Assembly: GCA_020161145.1 (NCBI GenBank) | Contig: JAIUPQ010000004.1 | Span: 1 to 64,000, forward strand | Source of the DNA: Pseudomonadota bacterium | GTDB lineage: Bacteria; Pseudomonadota; Gammaproteobacteria; Burkholderiales; Burkholderiaceae_C | Length of the DNA: 64,000 bases | Reading direction: 5' to 3' | In this document: positions 1-8,469 of the stretch, one piece after another | Position numbering within the stretch: the first letter of the stretch is position 1 | Layout: each line of letters opens with the position of its first letter | The notes under the pieces: model-generated | What the model saw: only the letters and a program-made list of their open reading frames with translations | Told to the model about the DNA's origin: nothing | The model's database searches: none | Made by a program: the position numbers and the translations under genes

Positions 1-55
1 CGCGCTTGCGGGTCTTCTTGGTCGTCAGCTCAAGGCCCAGGCTGGTTTGCTTCAT
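1..55 (-). CDS. IS5-family transposase, N-terminal fragment (runs off left edge)
   Basis: Minus-strand translation from the ATG at 55-53 gives MKQTSLGLELTTKKTRKR. This matches the conserved opening of IS5-family DDE transposases, which begin MKQT-LGL and follow with a basic KKTRKR stretch. Only 18 codons are visible, so catalytic residues and intactness cannot be judged. It identifies the left boundary as mobile DNA. Confidence 0.75.
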   Translation of the reverse strand, partial: MKQTSLGLELTTKKTRKR

Positions 56-122
56 GGCACCATCTTGCCCTCTCACGCCTGCGCGCGGTACCAGGGGTTG
101 CTCGGGTTTGTGCAGAGTGTCC
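1..122 (-). mobile_element. IS5-family insertion sequence, left part cut off by window edge
   Basis: Only the transposase-start end of the element is inside the window. The minus strand from position 55 encodes the typical N-terminus of an IS5-family transposase. Between that start and about position 122 lies a non-coding end whose last bases, read inward on the minus strand, are GGACACTCTGCACAAACCC, a plausible terminal inverted repeat. The next four bases, CTAA at 123-126, fit the YTAR target duplicated by the IS5 subgroup. The exact end is inferred because the other inverted repeat lies outside the window. Confidence 0.65.
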
Positions 123-172
123 CTAAGCGAATTAAGCGATCCGAAGGCCCGCTTACGCAGATTGAATTCGAC

Positions 173-481
173 ATGTTCAACGCACGGCGAAAACGAATAA
201 TATTTGGTTTTACAGGGATATTTTCTCTTGCGATATTCTTGGGCGTAAACGACAAATTATTGCAGTTGAAGATCCCCGTGGGAGCAATTTTTGTGTGTGG
301 TGCGTCGATTATGCTTTGGACGTTGATTCAGATGCTCAAATTCAAATGCCCGCGCTGCAACACTACGCCCATGACAACGCGGACATCGCTAGGTGGTGGT
401 GGGGTGGAGATTGGCGGCTACGTAGCCTTGCGTCCGAAGAAATGTCACAAGTGCGGCGTGTTGTTTGAGCCGCCCAAATGA
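173..481 (+). CDS. small membrane protein with C-terminal zinc ribbon
   Basis: This 102-aa protein from the ATG at 173 has two hydrophobic segments, about residues 10-24 and 35-53. A soluble tail carries CPRC (59-62) and CHKC (91-94), a spaced pair of CxxC knuckles typical of a treble-clef or rubredoxin-like zinc ribbon. No family was recognised. The frame is open upstream into the IS5 end at about 122 and no clear ribosome-binding site precedes the ATG, so this may be the 3' part of a gene interrupted by the IS. Codon use is more AT-rich than the core genes further right, in keeping with an accessory block. Confidence 0.5.
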   Translation: MFNARRKRIIFGFTGIFSLAIFLGVNDKLLQLKIPVGAIFVCGASIMLWTLIQMLKFKCPRCNTTPMTTRTSLGGGGVEIGGYVALRPKKCHKCGVLFEPPK

Positions 482-547
482 AAGTGGGCTTCGGGGTTCA
501 AGGCTTCGCAGCATTGGTATGCAACTACACCCCGGGCGGAGTTCACC

Positions 548-700
548 ATGTCAAATGATGAGAATGTGGACTGGAGTAAACCGATTCCCGACATGGAAGT
601 AAATCTCGACGATCTTAAGGGCGCGGAGATGGGGGCGGCCAACGAAGGTGTGAGCTGGCTCGTGGAGGATGTGCAAAAGTGGCCCTCAAACAATAGGTAA
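548..700 (+). CDS. 50-aa hypothetical protein
   Basis: A short ORF starts MSNDENVDWSKPIPDME and ends before a TAA at 698-700. It is acidic and soluble, has no cysteine, and ends in a polar tail. It lies between two small membrane-protein genes and 16 bp before the next ATG, so it could be co-transcribed with them. No family was recognised. The call rests on position, orientation and unbiased amino-acid composition, so confidence is modest. Confidence 0.35.
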   Translation: MSNDENVDWSKPIPDMEVNLDDLKGAEMGAANEGVSWLVEDVQKWPSNNR

Positions 701-716
701 TTTTAAATAGCGACTT

Positions 717-983
717 ATGAACCTTGATCGAGAGAATTGGCGCAGTGTGACAGGGGCCTTGTGCAAGGGGTTTTTGATTTTCTGGTTGTATTTCGCTAGC
801 CTTATCTATCTTTTTGCACTTGTGGTGGCACCAGTTATTTCATTTTTTCGATTTGGTTCATTTGCACTGCCCCAGTGGGTTACGCCGGTCAAACTTATTC
901 TTGCCCCAATAATTTGTTCGTCAATATATGTTGTGATAATTACCATTGCCACCGTTCTTGGATTTCGGCCCAAAGGGGACTGA
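717..983 (+). CDS. small two-helix membrane protein, unknown function
   Basis: An 88-aa protein opens with MNLDRENWRSVTGALCKG. It has long hydrophobic stretches at about residues 18-43 and 60-82, separated by a short loop, and ends in a basic RPKGD tail. This is a small integral membrane protein with both termini probably cytoplasmic. Base composition is clearly AT-richer than the core genes. No family was recognised. It sits just before a palindromic repeat within a block carrying a toxin remnant, so an immunity-like role is possible but unproven. Confidence 0.5.
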   Translation: MNLDRENWRSVTGALCKGFLIFWLYFASLIYLFALVVAPVISFFRFGSFALPQWVTPVKLILAPIICSSIYVVIITIATVLGFRPKGD

Positions 984-1001
984 GGCATGCGTTCACGGGC
1001 G

Positions 1002-1096
1002 CACGGGGTCAGGTGTCGCCTTTTTGCCGGCGACTTTGCCGCGCCTGAGCCCCTGTGCATGTGCGCCTTGGGCAAAAGGCAAGACCTGACCCCGTG
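1002..1096. repeat. palindromic-ended ~95-bp repeat, copy 1
   Basis: The element begins CACGGGGTCAGGT (1002-1014) and ends with its exact reverse complement ACCTGACCCCGTG (1084-1096), a perfect 13-bp terminal inverted repeat. The interior contains a second imperfect pair around TTTTTGCC and GGCAAAAGG. A second copy, with the interior reversed, lies at 1530-1620. It has no coding capacity and resembles a REP/REPIN or MITE-like element that would fold into a long hairpin. Confidence 0.75.
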
Positions 1097-1149
1097 AGCG
1101 CTTGACCCCGTGAGCGCTGACCCCGTGAGCGCTTGACCCCGTGAGCGCT
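1088..1149. repeat. four-unit tandem array of a 15/16-bp repeat
   Basis: Four units of GACCCCGTGAGCGCT follow head to tail at 1088-1103, 1104-1118, 1119-1134 and 1135-1149. They alternate between 16 bp (extra T) and 15 bp, so the array is also two 31-bp units. The first unit overlaps the right end of the palindromic repeat. The same GACCCCGTGAGCGC end is seen once at the right end of copy 2 (1611-1624), suggesting the array grew from the element's terminus. It ends 19 bp before the ATG of the next gene. Confidence 0.8.
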
Positions 1150-1168
1150 CCGAGGTGATAGGTTCCAT

Positions 1169-1474
1169 ATGATCAAGACAATCGATGATGCTGCAAGCGA
1201 TTTCATCGCTCGCTTACCTGAATCAAGACGTAAGGAGTTGCGCGACACAGTTTTGCTATCTCAATGTGCGGAGCACTGGCATTGGTTTCAGGAAGTCATC
1301 GACTGCTACGACCTCAAGAACCCCGATAGTCCAGTCGTTCGTGATATTCGAAATCGTTTCGGCGACGTCGATGGGATGGCTAGTTTTATGTTCAGTCGAG
1401 CCAGCGATTCGATTCTGGAAGCGGATCGCCTTCTAAGCCTGATACAAGCACAGCTTCAACAAACGCAGGGCTGA
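1169..1474 (+). CDS. 101-aa hypothetical protein between two inverted repeats
   Basis: The ATG at 1169 is preceded by a purine-rich GAGGTGATAGG that can serve as ribosome-binding site. The product is soluble and rich in predicted helix, with a WHWF motif at about residues 37-40 and no signal peptide or membrane segment. Family not recognised. The gene is framed by repeat copy 1 plus tandem array upstream and by inverted copy 2 downstream. It may be a passenger of these repeats or a small immunity or antitoxin-like gene of the nearby toxin remnant; neither can be shown from sequence. Confidence 0.55.
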   Translation: MIKTIDDAASDFIARLPESRRKELRDTVLLSQCAEHWHWFQEVIDCYDLKNPDSPVVRDIRNRFGDVDGMASFMFSRASDSILEADRLLSLIQAQLQQTQG

Positions 1475-1529
1475 TGTGCAGGGTTCCGGTCAAGCGAGCG
1501 CTGGTACAACGCGGCGGGAGGGAGCCGCA

Positions 1530-1620
1530 GGGTCAGGTCTTGCCTGTTGCCCTAGGCGCACGCACACGGGGGCTCAGGCGCTGCAAAGTCGCTGGCAAAA
1601 GACAAGACCTGACCCCGTGA
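1530..1620. repeat. palindromic-ended repeat, copy 2 (inverted relative to copy 1)
   Basis: It begins GGGTCAGGTCTTGCC (1530-1544) and ends with GGCAAAAGACAAGACC then TGACCCCGTGA. Read on the minus strand it aligns along its whole length with the element at 1002-1096 with scattered substitutions, so the two copies are in opposite orientation about 430 bp apart. Its right end abuts the truncated toxin ORF and supplies the in-frame stop codon (TGA, 1618-1620) that closes that reading frame upstream. Confidence 0.75.
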
Positions 1621-1629
1621 GCGCCGACG

Positions 1630-1938
1630 ATGGCCGTCGACCACATCCTGCCGGTAAAGGATATTATTGGACTGCCAGGCTTTAAGTCGTTGACTCAACA
1701 GCAGATGGAAAACATCCTGCAAGATAAAATAGGAGCAGGAAATCTGCAGCCCATGCCGACGTCGTTGAACGCGTCGAAGGGCGGGAGAGTTCCTGGTGAT
1801 CCGTGGGAGTTGTACAAAGGCCAACCCTTGAACAAAGACTACGTGCAGACGCTCGTCCGCGAGCAAGTTGAAATTCGTCAGCGGATAATTGATCAGATAC
1901 GTGCTTATCAACAGATTAATCAGGGCGGGGGACATTGA
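1630..1938 (+). pseudogene. HNH/endonuclease VII-like toxin C-terminal domain, detached from its carrier
   Basis: The ORF encodes 102 aa beginning MAVDHILPVKDI. It continues with NLQPMP and SLNASKGG motifs, the D-H, N and H/K pattern of HNH or endonuclease VII-type nuclease tips on polymorphic toxins (Rhs, T6SS and contact-dependent systems). Such domains normally end a protein of many hundred residues. Here the frame is closed by a TGA ten bases upstream, exactly at the end of repeat copy 2, and no carrier is present. The first HNH strand may be incomplete, so activity is uncertain. A neighbour overlaps the stop in TGATG fashion, as toxin and immunity genes often do. Confidence 0.55.
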
Positions 1939-2690
1939 TGCTTGATAAGAAGGCTTGGCAGCATATTTGCCGATCATCTGGGGAGATTCCCCAGGCATGC
2001 TTAGCTTCTGGCGTGAGGCGAGAGATCGTCAGCGCGCTTGGCTCATCTGTAGGGCTGATGTTCCCCCGCTTTGCGAAATGTTTTCCGTTGACGGTGAATG
2101 CGATGGAGACGTACTGGTCCACTCCCGTCCTAGCCTTCTACCAGTTCAAAATGAGGTGGTTCGCGAGTCTTGCGCTTGAGCAGCCGGAGCAAAATCTCTT
2201 TTTCGACCTCGGGAACTCTGCGTACGCAGTTGAGGGCGAAGAATTTGAACGAGACCACGCGATGCTCCCTGACGCCTGGAAGGAACTGTACAGGTGGTTC
2301 TGGTCGTTCGGGATTACGTCGGATGATCAACTGAGCTTGTATTGGACCAACACCCCCTTTAGCTTCTCGTCTCGTCTTGATCTCATTAGCTATCAAAAGC
2401 ATTTTGGCGGCAAGAGGGCCGCAGCGATAGCCTTTGAACGCAACATCGGTACAGACCAATTGCGGTGCTGGCTTGTGACTGACGCAGGTGATGCGCTATG
2501 GCTTGACGAGCAGCGTTGTGACAAGGCGATTTACCACGTACATCGAGGTGATTATGGGAATGCCTTCGTCTTGTCTGATCCCGGCGCTACATTGGACCGA
2601 TACATGGCACACGTGATAGCTGGCGCACGACCAGATGACTTCGACTTCCGAGAGAACGGCCTCCGCATTAGTCGGCCGACTCCAACTTGA
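1938..2690 (+). CDS. putative immunity protein to the HNH toxin tip
   Basis: This 250-aa soluble protein starts at the ATG at 1938, which overlaps the preceding TGA. It is rich in aromatic residues (many W, F, Y) and moderately acidic, without signal peptide or membrane helices. No named family was recognised. Tight translational coupling to a nuclease-toxin tip is the usual arrangement of cognate immunity genes, so immunity is inferred from position alone. AT-richer codons than the core genome point to horizontal acquisition with the toxin tip. Confidence 0.5.
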   Translation: MLDKKAWQHICRSSGEIPQACLASGVRREIVSALGSSVGLMFPRFAKCFPLTVNAMETYWSTPVLAFYQFKMRWFASLALEQPEQNLFFDLGNSAYAVEGEEFERDHAMLPDAWKELYRWFWSFGITSDDQLSLYWTNTPFSFSSRLDLISYQKHFGGKRAAAIAFERNIGTDQLRCWLVTDAGDALWLDEQRCDKAIYHVHRGDYGNAFVLSDPGATLDRYMAHVIAGARPDDFDFRENGLRISRPTPT

Positions 2691-2799
2691 AATGCGACAC
2701 CCTGTCTCCGGTAACGTGATGCCGCAATGAGAACGCACCACGCTCAACTGACCCTGACAGTTCAGCCACCGACACATGTTCCAACACCACTGCATTCAT
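2668..2799 (-). CDS. 43-aa protein, possibly a degraded antitoxin
   Basis: The minus strand has a good ribosome-binding site (AAGGAG, five bases before ATG at 2799-2797). The product starts MNAVVLEHVSVAELSG. This opening resembles small type II antitoxins of Burkholderiales, but the rest does not continue as expected and it is only 43 residues long. Its start overlaps the stop of the upstream ORF (ATGA), implying translational coupling. Its 3' end overlaps the convergent putative immunity gene by 23 bp. No cognate toxin is visible. Confidence 0.4.
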   Translation of the reverse strand: MNAVVLEHVSVAELSGSVERGAFSLRHHVTGDRVSHFKLESAD

Positions 2800-3080
2800 C
2801 GCCACTCCTTCACTGCTTCATGCTGCCGCATAGGCGCGCAGGGTGCGCGCATCGCGCCGACCAGGTACAGCGGCTTTTCGCCTACATCGGGCACCAGTTC
2901 GCCATTGACGCGAATGCGCTCCCCCTTCAAGTTACCCTGCACAAGGCGCGGCAGGTCTTGCTGCGGCGTCGGATAGCCCAGTGTCACTGCGAAAGCCCTG
3001 AGCCTGTCCGAATTTGTGTGCGCAACGTGGCCGGTTGATTTGCCTTCTGTCCGGCCAAGCAGCGCCCCACTTCCTTCCAA
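2796..3080 (-). CDS. 94-aa hypothetical protein or gene remnant
   Basis: The minus-strand ORF runs into the coupled 43-aa gene through an ATGA overlap. From about residue 28 the sequence reads like a genuine folded domain (LGYPTPQQDLPRLV, then VNGELVPDVGEKPLYLVGA). The first 27 residues look random, so the true start may lie downstream or the gene may be a truncated remnant. No family was recognised. It is placed between the accessory block and the conserved glycosyltransferase-rep segment. Confidence 0.35.
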   Translation of the reverse strand: MEGSGALLGRTEGKSTGHVAHTNSDRLRAFAVTLGYPTPQQDLPRLVQGNLKGERIRVNGELVPDVGEKPLYLVGAMRAPCAPMRQHEAVKEWR

Positions 3081-3098
3081 GCGGCGCTGCCCGCCCCC

Positions 3099-4070
3099 TC
3101 ACCCCCCCACCACCCGGTAATACCCCAGCCGCCTCGCCCAATCCTTCCACCGCTGGCCGGCCTCGTACTCAGCCCGCGTCAGCGGCTCGAACGGCTGCGG
3201 CGGCAAGTGGGTGGCGATGCGGGTGGGCGCGGGCAGTGCGCCGCTGGCCACCAGGCCGGGTACCCACCATTTGGCGGCGCCGCCGCCGTGGAAGCATTTG
3301 ATCTGCGCCCAGCGCTCGCGGTGCAACTGGCGCTCGCCGGAGGCGCCCAGCTTGCGCGCCAGTCGGCCGCCGTGGGTGTTGCGCCAGCAGTGCCAGTGTT
3401 CGGGCGGCAGGTAGCCGCCGCCTTCGCGCTGGGCCAGTGCGGCCCAGATGATGGCCTCGATGTGCATGGCGCGCGGCAGGGCGGTCCCGCCCAGGCGGGC
3501 GATGAGGTCATCGAGCCAGGCCAGGTCCCAGTTGTGGCGGGCCTGGGCGACGCCAATGTCCACGTGGTGGGCCAGGGCCACGCCCTGGTCGTAGGCGCGG
3601 CGCACCACCTCGGGCGGCAGCAGGCAACTGGGCGGCTGCCACATCAGCAGCACGCCGCGCGCGGGCGTGGGGTCGAAGGTGAAGGCGTTGGGGAAGTAGA
3701 GGTCGGGGTCGAGGATGAGCATTTCCTCGCCCGGCGCGGCCAGCAGCAGTGGGTCGGTCAGCTTGCGCCAGCAGGGGTGGCCGAAGCGGAAGGCGCGCAG
3801 GTGCGGCCAGTCGGCCCAGGCGGTCTCGGCGATGGCGTCCAGCTCGGCCTGGGCGTGCACGCTGACCTGGTGGCGGGCGGGCACGTCGATCTCGGCCACG
3901 GCGGCGGCGATGGCGGCGCGGTCGGCCTCGGCGTCGGTGATCAGGTGCAGGTCCAGCGCGTCTTCACAGCGGGCCAGCAGCGAGGCGATGGCCAGGCGGG
4001 CGTAGGGCAGGCTGCCGGCGCCCAGCACGCAGTAGGCGCGGCGGCGAGTGGGTGGGGTGGGGTCGGACAT
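3099..4070 (-). CDS. glycosyltransferase-like protein
   Basis: The 323-aa cytosolic protein begins with an SLPYARLAIASLLAR nucleotide-sugar-binding-like strand and helix. In mid-protein it carries LILDPDLYFPN, a DxD metal/nucleotide-sugar motif of GT-A transferases. It has no membrane segment. The overall layout resembles GT8-like or uncharacterised GT-A enzymes; the acceptor is unknown. It lies 30 bp downstream of rep on the same strand, so probably shares its transcript. The gene ends in a seven-base G run immediately before TGA, so slippage there would change only the last residues. Confidence 0.6.
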   Translation of the reverse strand: MSDPTPPTRRRAYCVLGAGSLPYARLAIASLLARCEDALDLHLITDAEADRAAIAAAVAEIDVPARHQVSVHAQAELDAIAETAWADWPHLRAFRFGHPCWRKLTDPLLLAAPGEEMLILDPDLYFPNAFTFDPTPARGVLLMWQPPSCLLPPEVVRRAYDQGVALAHHVDIGVAQARHNWDLAWLDDLIARLGGTALPRAMHIEAIIWAALAQREGGGYLPPEHWHCWRNTHGGRLARKLGASGERQLHRERWAQIKCFHGGGAAKWWVPGLVASGALPAPTRIATHLPPQPFEPLTRAEYEAGQRWKDWARRLGYYRVVGG

Positions 4071-4100
4071 GGCGCGGGCAGTATAGGCAGCGCCCCGGTG

Positions 4101-6104
<2,004 letters not shown>

Positions 6105-6225
6105 GGGCGAGCGTGAAAAAAGCGGCGGATCGTAGCGCAGGCCGTCCCCACAAGGGCGAAGGTGGCTTTGTAAAATCAACGGTTCGGGCGGCATTGTCCG
6201 GCCCACCAACTGAAGGGAGAACGTG
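6105..6225. promoter_or_regulatory. divergent intergenic region between rep and the EPS operon
   Basis: The 121-bp gap must hold promoters for both directions. On the plus strand TAAAAT at 6171-6176 is a possible -10 for the EPS operon; no good -35 precedes it. A purine-rich AAGGGAGA at 6213-6220 is the ribosome-binding site that selects the ATG at 6226 over the overlapping GTG at 6223. No riboswitch-like structure was recognised. Confidence 0.35.
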
Positions 6226-7071
6226 ATGCGTACGGGATCGATGGCGACGGGTCTTTTGGCGCTGGCCTTGGTGGCGCCTGCCTTGGCGGCGCCCCAGCAG
6301 GGCACACCGGCGGCGGCGCAGCGCGCCGTGGCCACACCGCAGAGCCAGCAATACCGCATTGGTGCCGGCGACACGCTGCGCATCACCGTCTACCAAAGCC
6401 CCGACCTCAGCCTGGAGACCAAGGTCACCGATGCGGGCGTCATCAGCTACCCACTCCTGGGCAGCCTGCGCGTGGCGGGCCTGTCGGTAGACGAGGCCGA
6501 GAAGGCGCTGGCGCAGGCCTTGGTCAAGGGGGACTTCATCAAGAATCCCCAGGTCATCATCGTGGTGACCAATGTGCGCGCCAACCAGGTCAACGTGCTG
6601 GGCCAGGTGGGCAAGCCGGGCCGCTACCCGCTGGACATCGCCGGCATGCGGCTGACCGAGGTGCTGGCGCTGGCCGGTGGGGTGACCGCCGTGGGCTCCG
6701 ACACCCTGGTGCTGGTGGGTCAGCGCGAGGGCAAGGCCTGGCGCCACGAGGTGGACTTGCCGCGCCTGTTTGCTGCGGGTGGCCTGGCCGAGGACGTGGT
6801 GGTGTTGCCCGGCGACGCGCTGTGGGTGGAGCGGGCGCCGCAAATCTATGTGTATGGCGAGGTGCAGCGCCCCGGTCAGGTGCGGCTGGAGCGGGGCATG
6901 ACGGTGATGCAGGCGCTGGCCGCGGCCGGGGGCAAGACCCAGCGCGGCACCGAGCGCGGCCTGCGCGTCAGCCGGCGCGGCCCCGATGGCCATCTGCAGG
7001 CCCTGGAGCCCGCCATGGACGAGCAACTGCGCGAAGGCGACGTGGTCTACATCCGTGAGAGTCTGTTCTGA
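6226..7071 (+). CDS. epsE: polysaccharide export outer-membrane protein (EpsE/Wza type)
   Basis: The 281-aa protein has an N-terminal signal peptide ending near ALAAPQ. A polysaccharide-export (Poly_export) domain follows, opening YRIGAGDTLRITVYQSPDLS, and then two SLBB repeats recognisable at VNVLGQVGKPGRYPL and IYVYGEVQRPGQVRL. It belongs to the EpsE family of Methylobacillus-type EPS clusters, which form the outer-membrane channel for Wzy-dependent export. There is no lipobox cysteine at the signal cleavage site, unlike classical Wza. Its stop overlaps the start of epsF (TGATG), so the two are coupled. Confidence 0.88.
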   Translation: MRTGSMATGLLALALVAPALAAPQQGTPAAAQRAVATPQSQQYRIGAGDTLRITVYQSPDLSLETKVTDAGVISYPLLGSLRVAGLSVDEAEKALAQALVKGDFIKNPQVIIVVTNVRANQVNVLGQVGKPGRYPLDIAGMRLTEVLALAGGVTAVGSDTLVLVGQREGKAWRHEVDLPRLFAAGGLAEDVVVLPGDALWVERAPQIYVYGEVQRPGQVRLERGMTVMQALAAAGGKTQRGTERGLRVSRRGPDGHLQALEPAMDEQLREGDVVYIRESLF

Positions 7072-8462
7072 TGAACCTGGGACATTGGTTGGCCGTGCTG
7101 CGCGCCCGCTGGGTGGTGGTGGCGGTGGTGTTCGTGCTGGTGACGGCGGCGGCCACCGTGGTGGCCTTGCGCCAACCCAAGCAGTACGCCGCCACGGCGG
7201 TGCTGCTGTTCGAGGCGCGCCCCGATCCGGTCAGCACCATGCTGTACGGCGGCGGGCCTTCGATGGCCCAGATCAACACCCAGCTGGAGGTGATGCGCAG
7301 CGACCGCGTGGCCCAGCGGGTGGCCGAGCAGCTCAAGCTGGCCGACGACCCCGAGGTGCAAGCGCGCTGGCGGTCCGCCACGTCGGAGCGCCAGCCTTTT
7401 GAGGGCTGGGTGGTGGAGTTTTTGCGCAAAGGGCTGTCGGTGGCCGTGCAACCGGGCAGCAGCGTGGTCAACGTCACCTACACCGGCGGCACGGGCGAGC
7501 AGGCGGCGGCGGTGGCCAATGCGTTCGTGCAGGCGTATTTGCAGGCGGCGGTCGATCTGCGGGTGGAGCCGGCCAAACAGTACAACGCGTTTTTCAGCCA
7601 GCAGGTCAAGGAAAGCCGCGATGCGCTGGAGAGTGCCCAATCCGCCTTGGCCAAGTTCCAGCGCGACCACGGCATCCTGATTGCCGAGGGCAAAGACCTG
7701 GACGAAGTGCGGCTGGACCAGTTGACCGAGGAGGCGGTGACGCTGCCGTCGGGCGGCGGTGGCCGCTTGGCGGACGGGCAAGGCAGCGCAGCGGTGACGG
7801 CGGCGCGGGCCGAGCTCTCGCGCGCCGAGGCCAAGGCGGCCGAGTTGTCGCGCCGCTTTGGCGAGAACCACCCCCAGGTGCAGGATGGGCGGGCGGCCGT
7901 GGTCGAGGCGCGCAATCAGCTGGCGGCCGAGACGGCGCGGGCCCGGGGTCAGGCGACGGCGCGCGCGCAGGCCAGCGCGGGTCGGGCCGCCCAGGTCAAT
8001 GCGGCCATCGAACAGCAGCGCGAGAAGCTGCTCAAGCTCAAGGAAGTGCGTGACCAGGCCACCGTGCTGGTGCGCGATGTGGACAGCGCACAAAAAGCCT
8101 ATGACGCCGTGCTGGCGCGCTACAACCAGACCAGTCTGGAGAGCCAGAACCGCCAGAGCAACGCCACCATCATCAGCGAGGCCTCGCCGCCGGCCTGGCC
8201 CAGCTCGCCGCGCCGGATCACCACGCTGCTGATCGGCATGCTGGGGGCGCTGATGGCGGGTGTGGTGGCTGCGCTGGGGTGGGAGCAGCTCGACCGGCGC
8301 GTGCGCACGGTGGGTGACCTGTCGGCCACCATGGGCTTGCCGGTGATTGGCATCATGCCGTCGCCCATTGCCGGACGCAGCGACCAGCGCTGGCTGGCGG
8401 TCAAACAAAAATGGATGATTTCCGGGCGTCAGTTGCCCGCTCCGGCCAACGACGCCAACTGA
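7071..8462 (+). CDS. epsF: EPS chain-length determinant protein (Wzz domain, EpsF type)
   Basis: This 463-aa inner-membrane protein has a transmembrane helix at about 15-35, a large periplasmic region with a long coiled-coil stretch around residues 180-345, and a second transmembrane helix near 385-405. A proline-rich PPAWPSSP segment sits just before the second helix, the usual signature of Wzz/polysaccharide co-polymerases. The cytoplasmic tail is short and has no kinase domain; the kinase is the separate downstream gene, as in EpsF/EpsG pairs. It sets chain length and links polymerase to the outer-membrane exporter. Confidence 0.88.
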   Translation: MNLGHWLAVLRARWVVVAVVFVLVTAAATVVALRQPKQYAATAVLLFEARPDPVSTMLYGGGPSMAQINTQLEVMRSDRVAQRVAEQLKLADDPEVQARWRSATSERQPFEGWVVEFLRKGLSVAVQPGSSVVNVTYTGGTGEQAAAVANAFVQAYLQAAVDLRVEPAKQYNAFFSQQVKESRDALESAQSALAKFQRDHGILIAEGKDLDEVRLDQLTEEAVTLPSGGGGRLADGQGSAAVTAARAELSRAEAKAAELSRRFGENHPQVQDGRAAVVEARNQLAAETARARGQATARAQASAGRAAQVNAAIEQQREKLLKLKEVRDQATVLVRDVDSAQKAYDAVLARYNQTSLESQNRQSNATIISEASPPAWPSSPRRITTLLIGMLGALMAGVVAALGWEQLDRRVRTVGDLSATMGLPVIGIMPSPIAGRSDQRWLAVKQKWMISGRQLPAPANDAN

Positions 8463-8469
8463 TGCCCTC

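Noticed and set aside
1476-1685. 69-aa ORF across repeat copy 2
   Set aside because: It lies almost wholly within the palindromic repeat and overlaps the HNH toxin remnant in another frame; no coding signal.
2727-3038. 103-aa plus-strand ORF between the immunity gene and the glycosyltransferase-like gene
   Set aside because: Cysteine-, histidine- and arginine-rich random-looking product with no ribosome-binding site. The minus strand in the same place has better coding and coupling signals.
3102-3108. Seven-C run (G run on the coding strand) at the end of the glycosyltransferase-like gene as a phase-variation switch
   Set aside because: It affects only the last two codons and stop, so slippage would change the tail and not switch the gene off.
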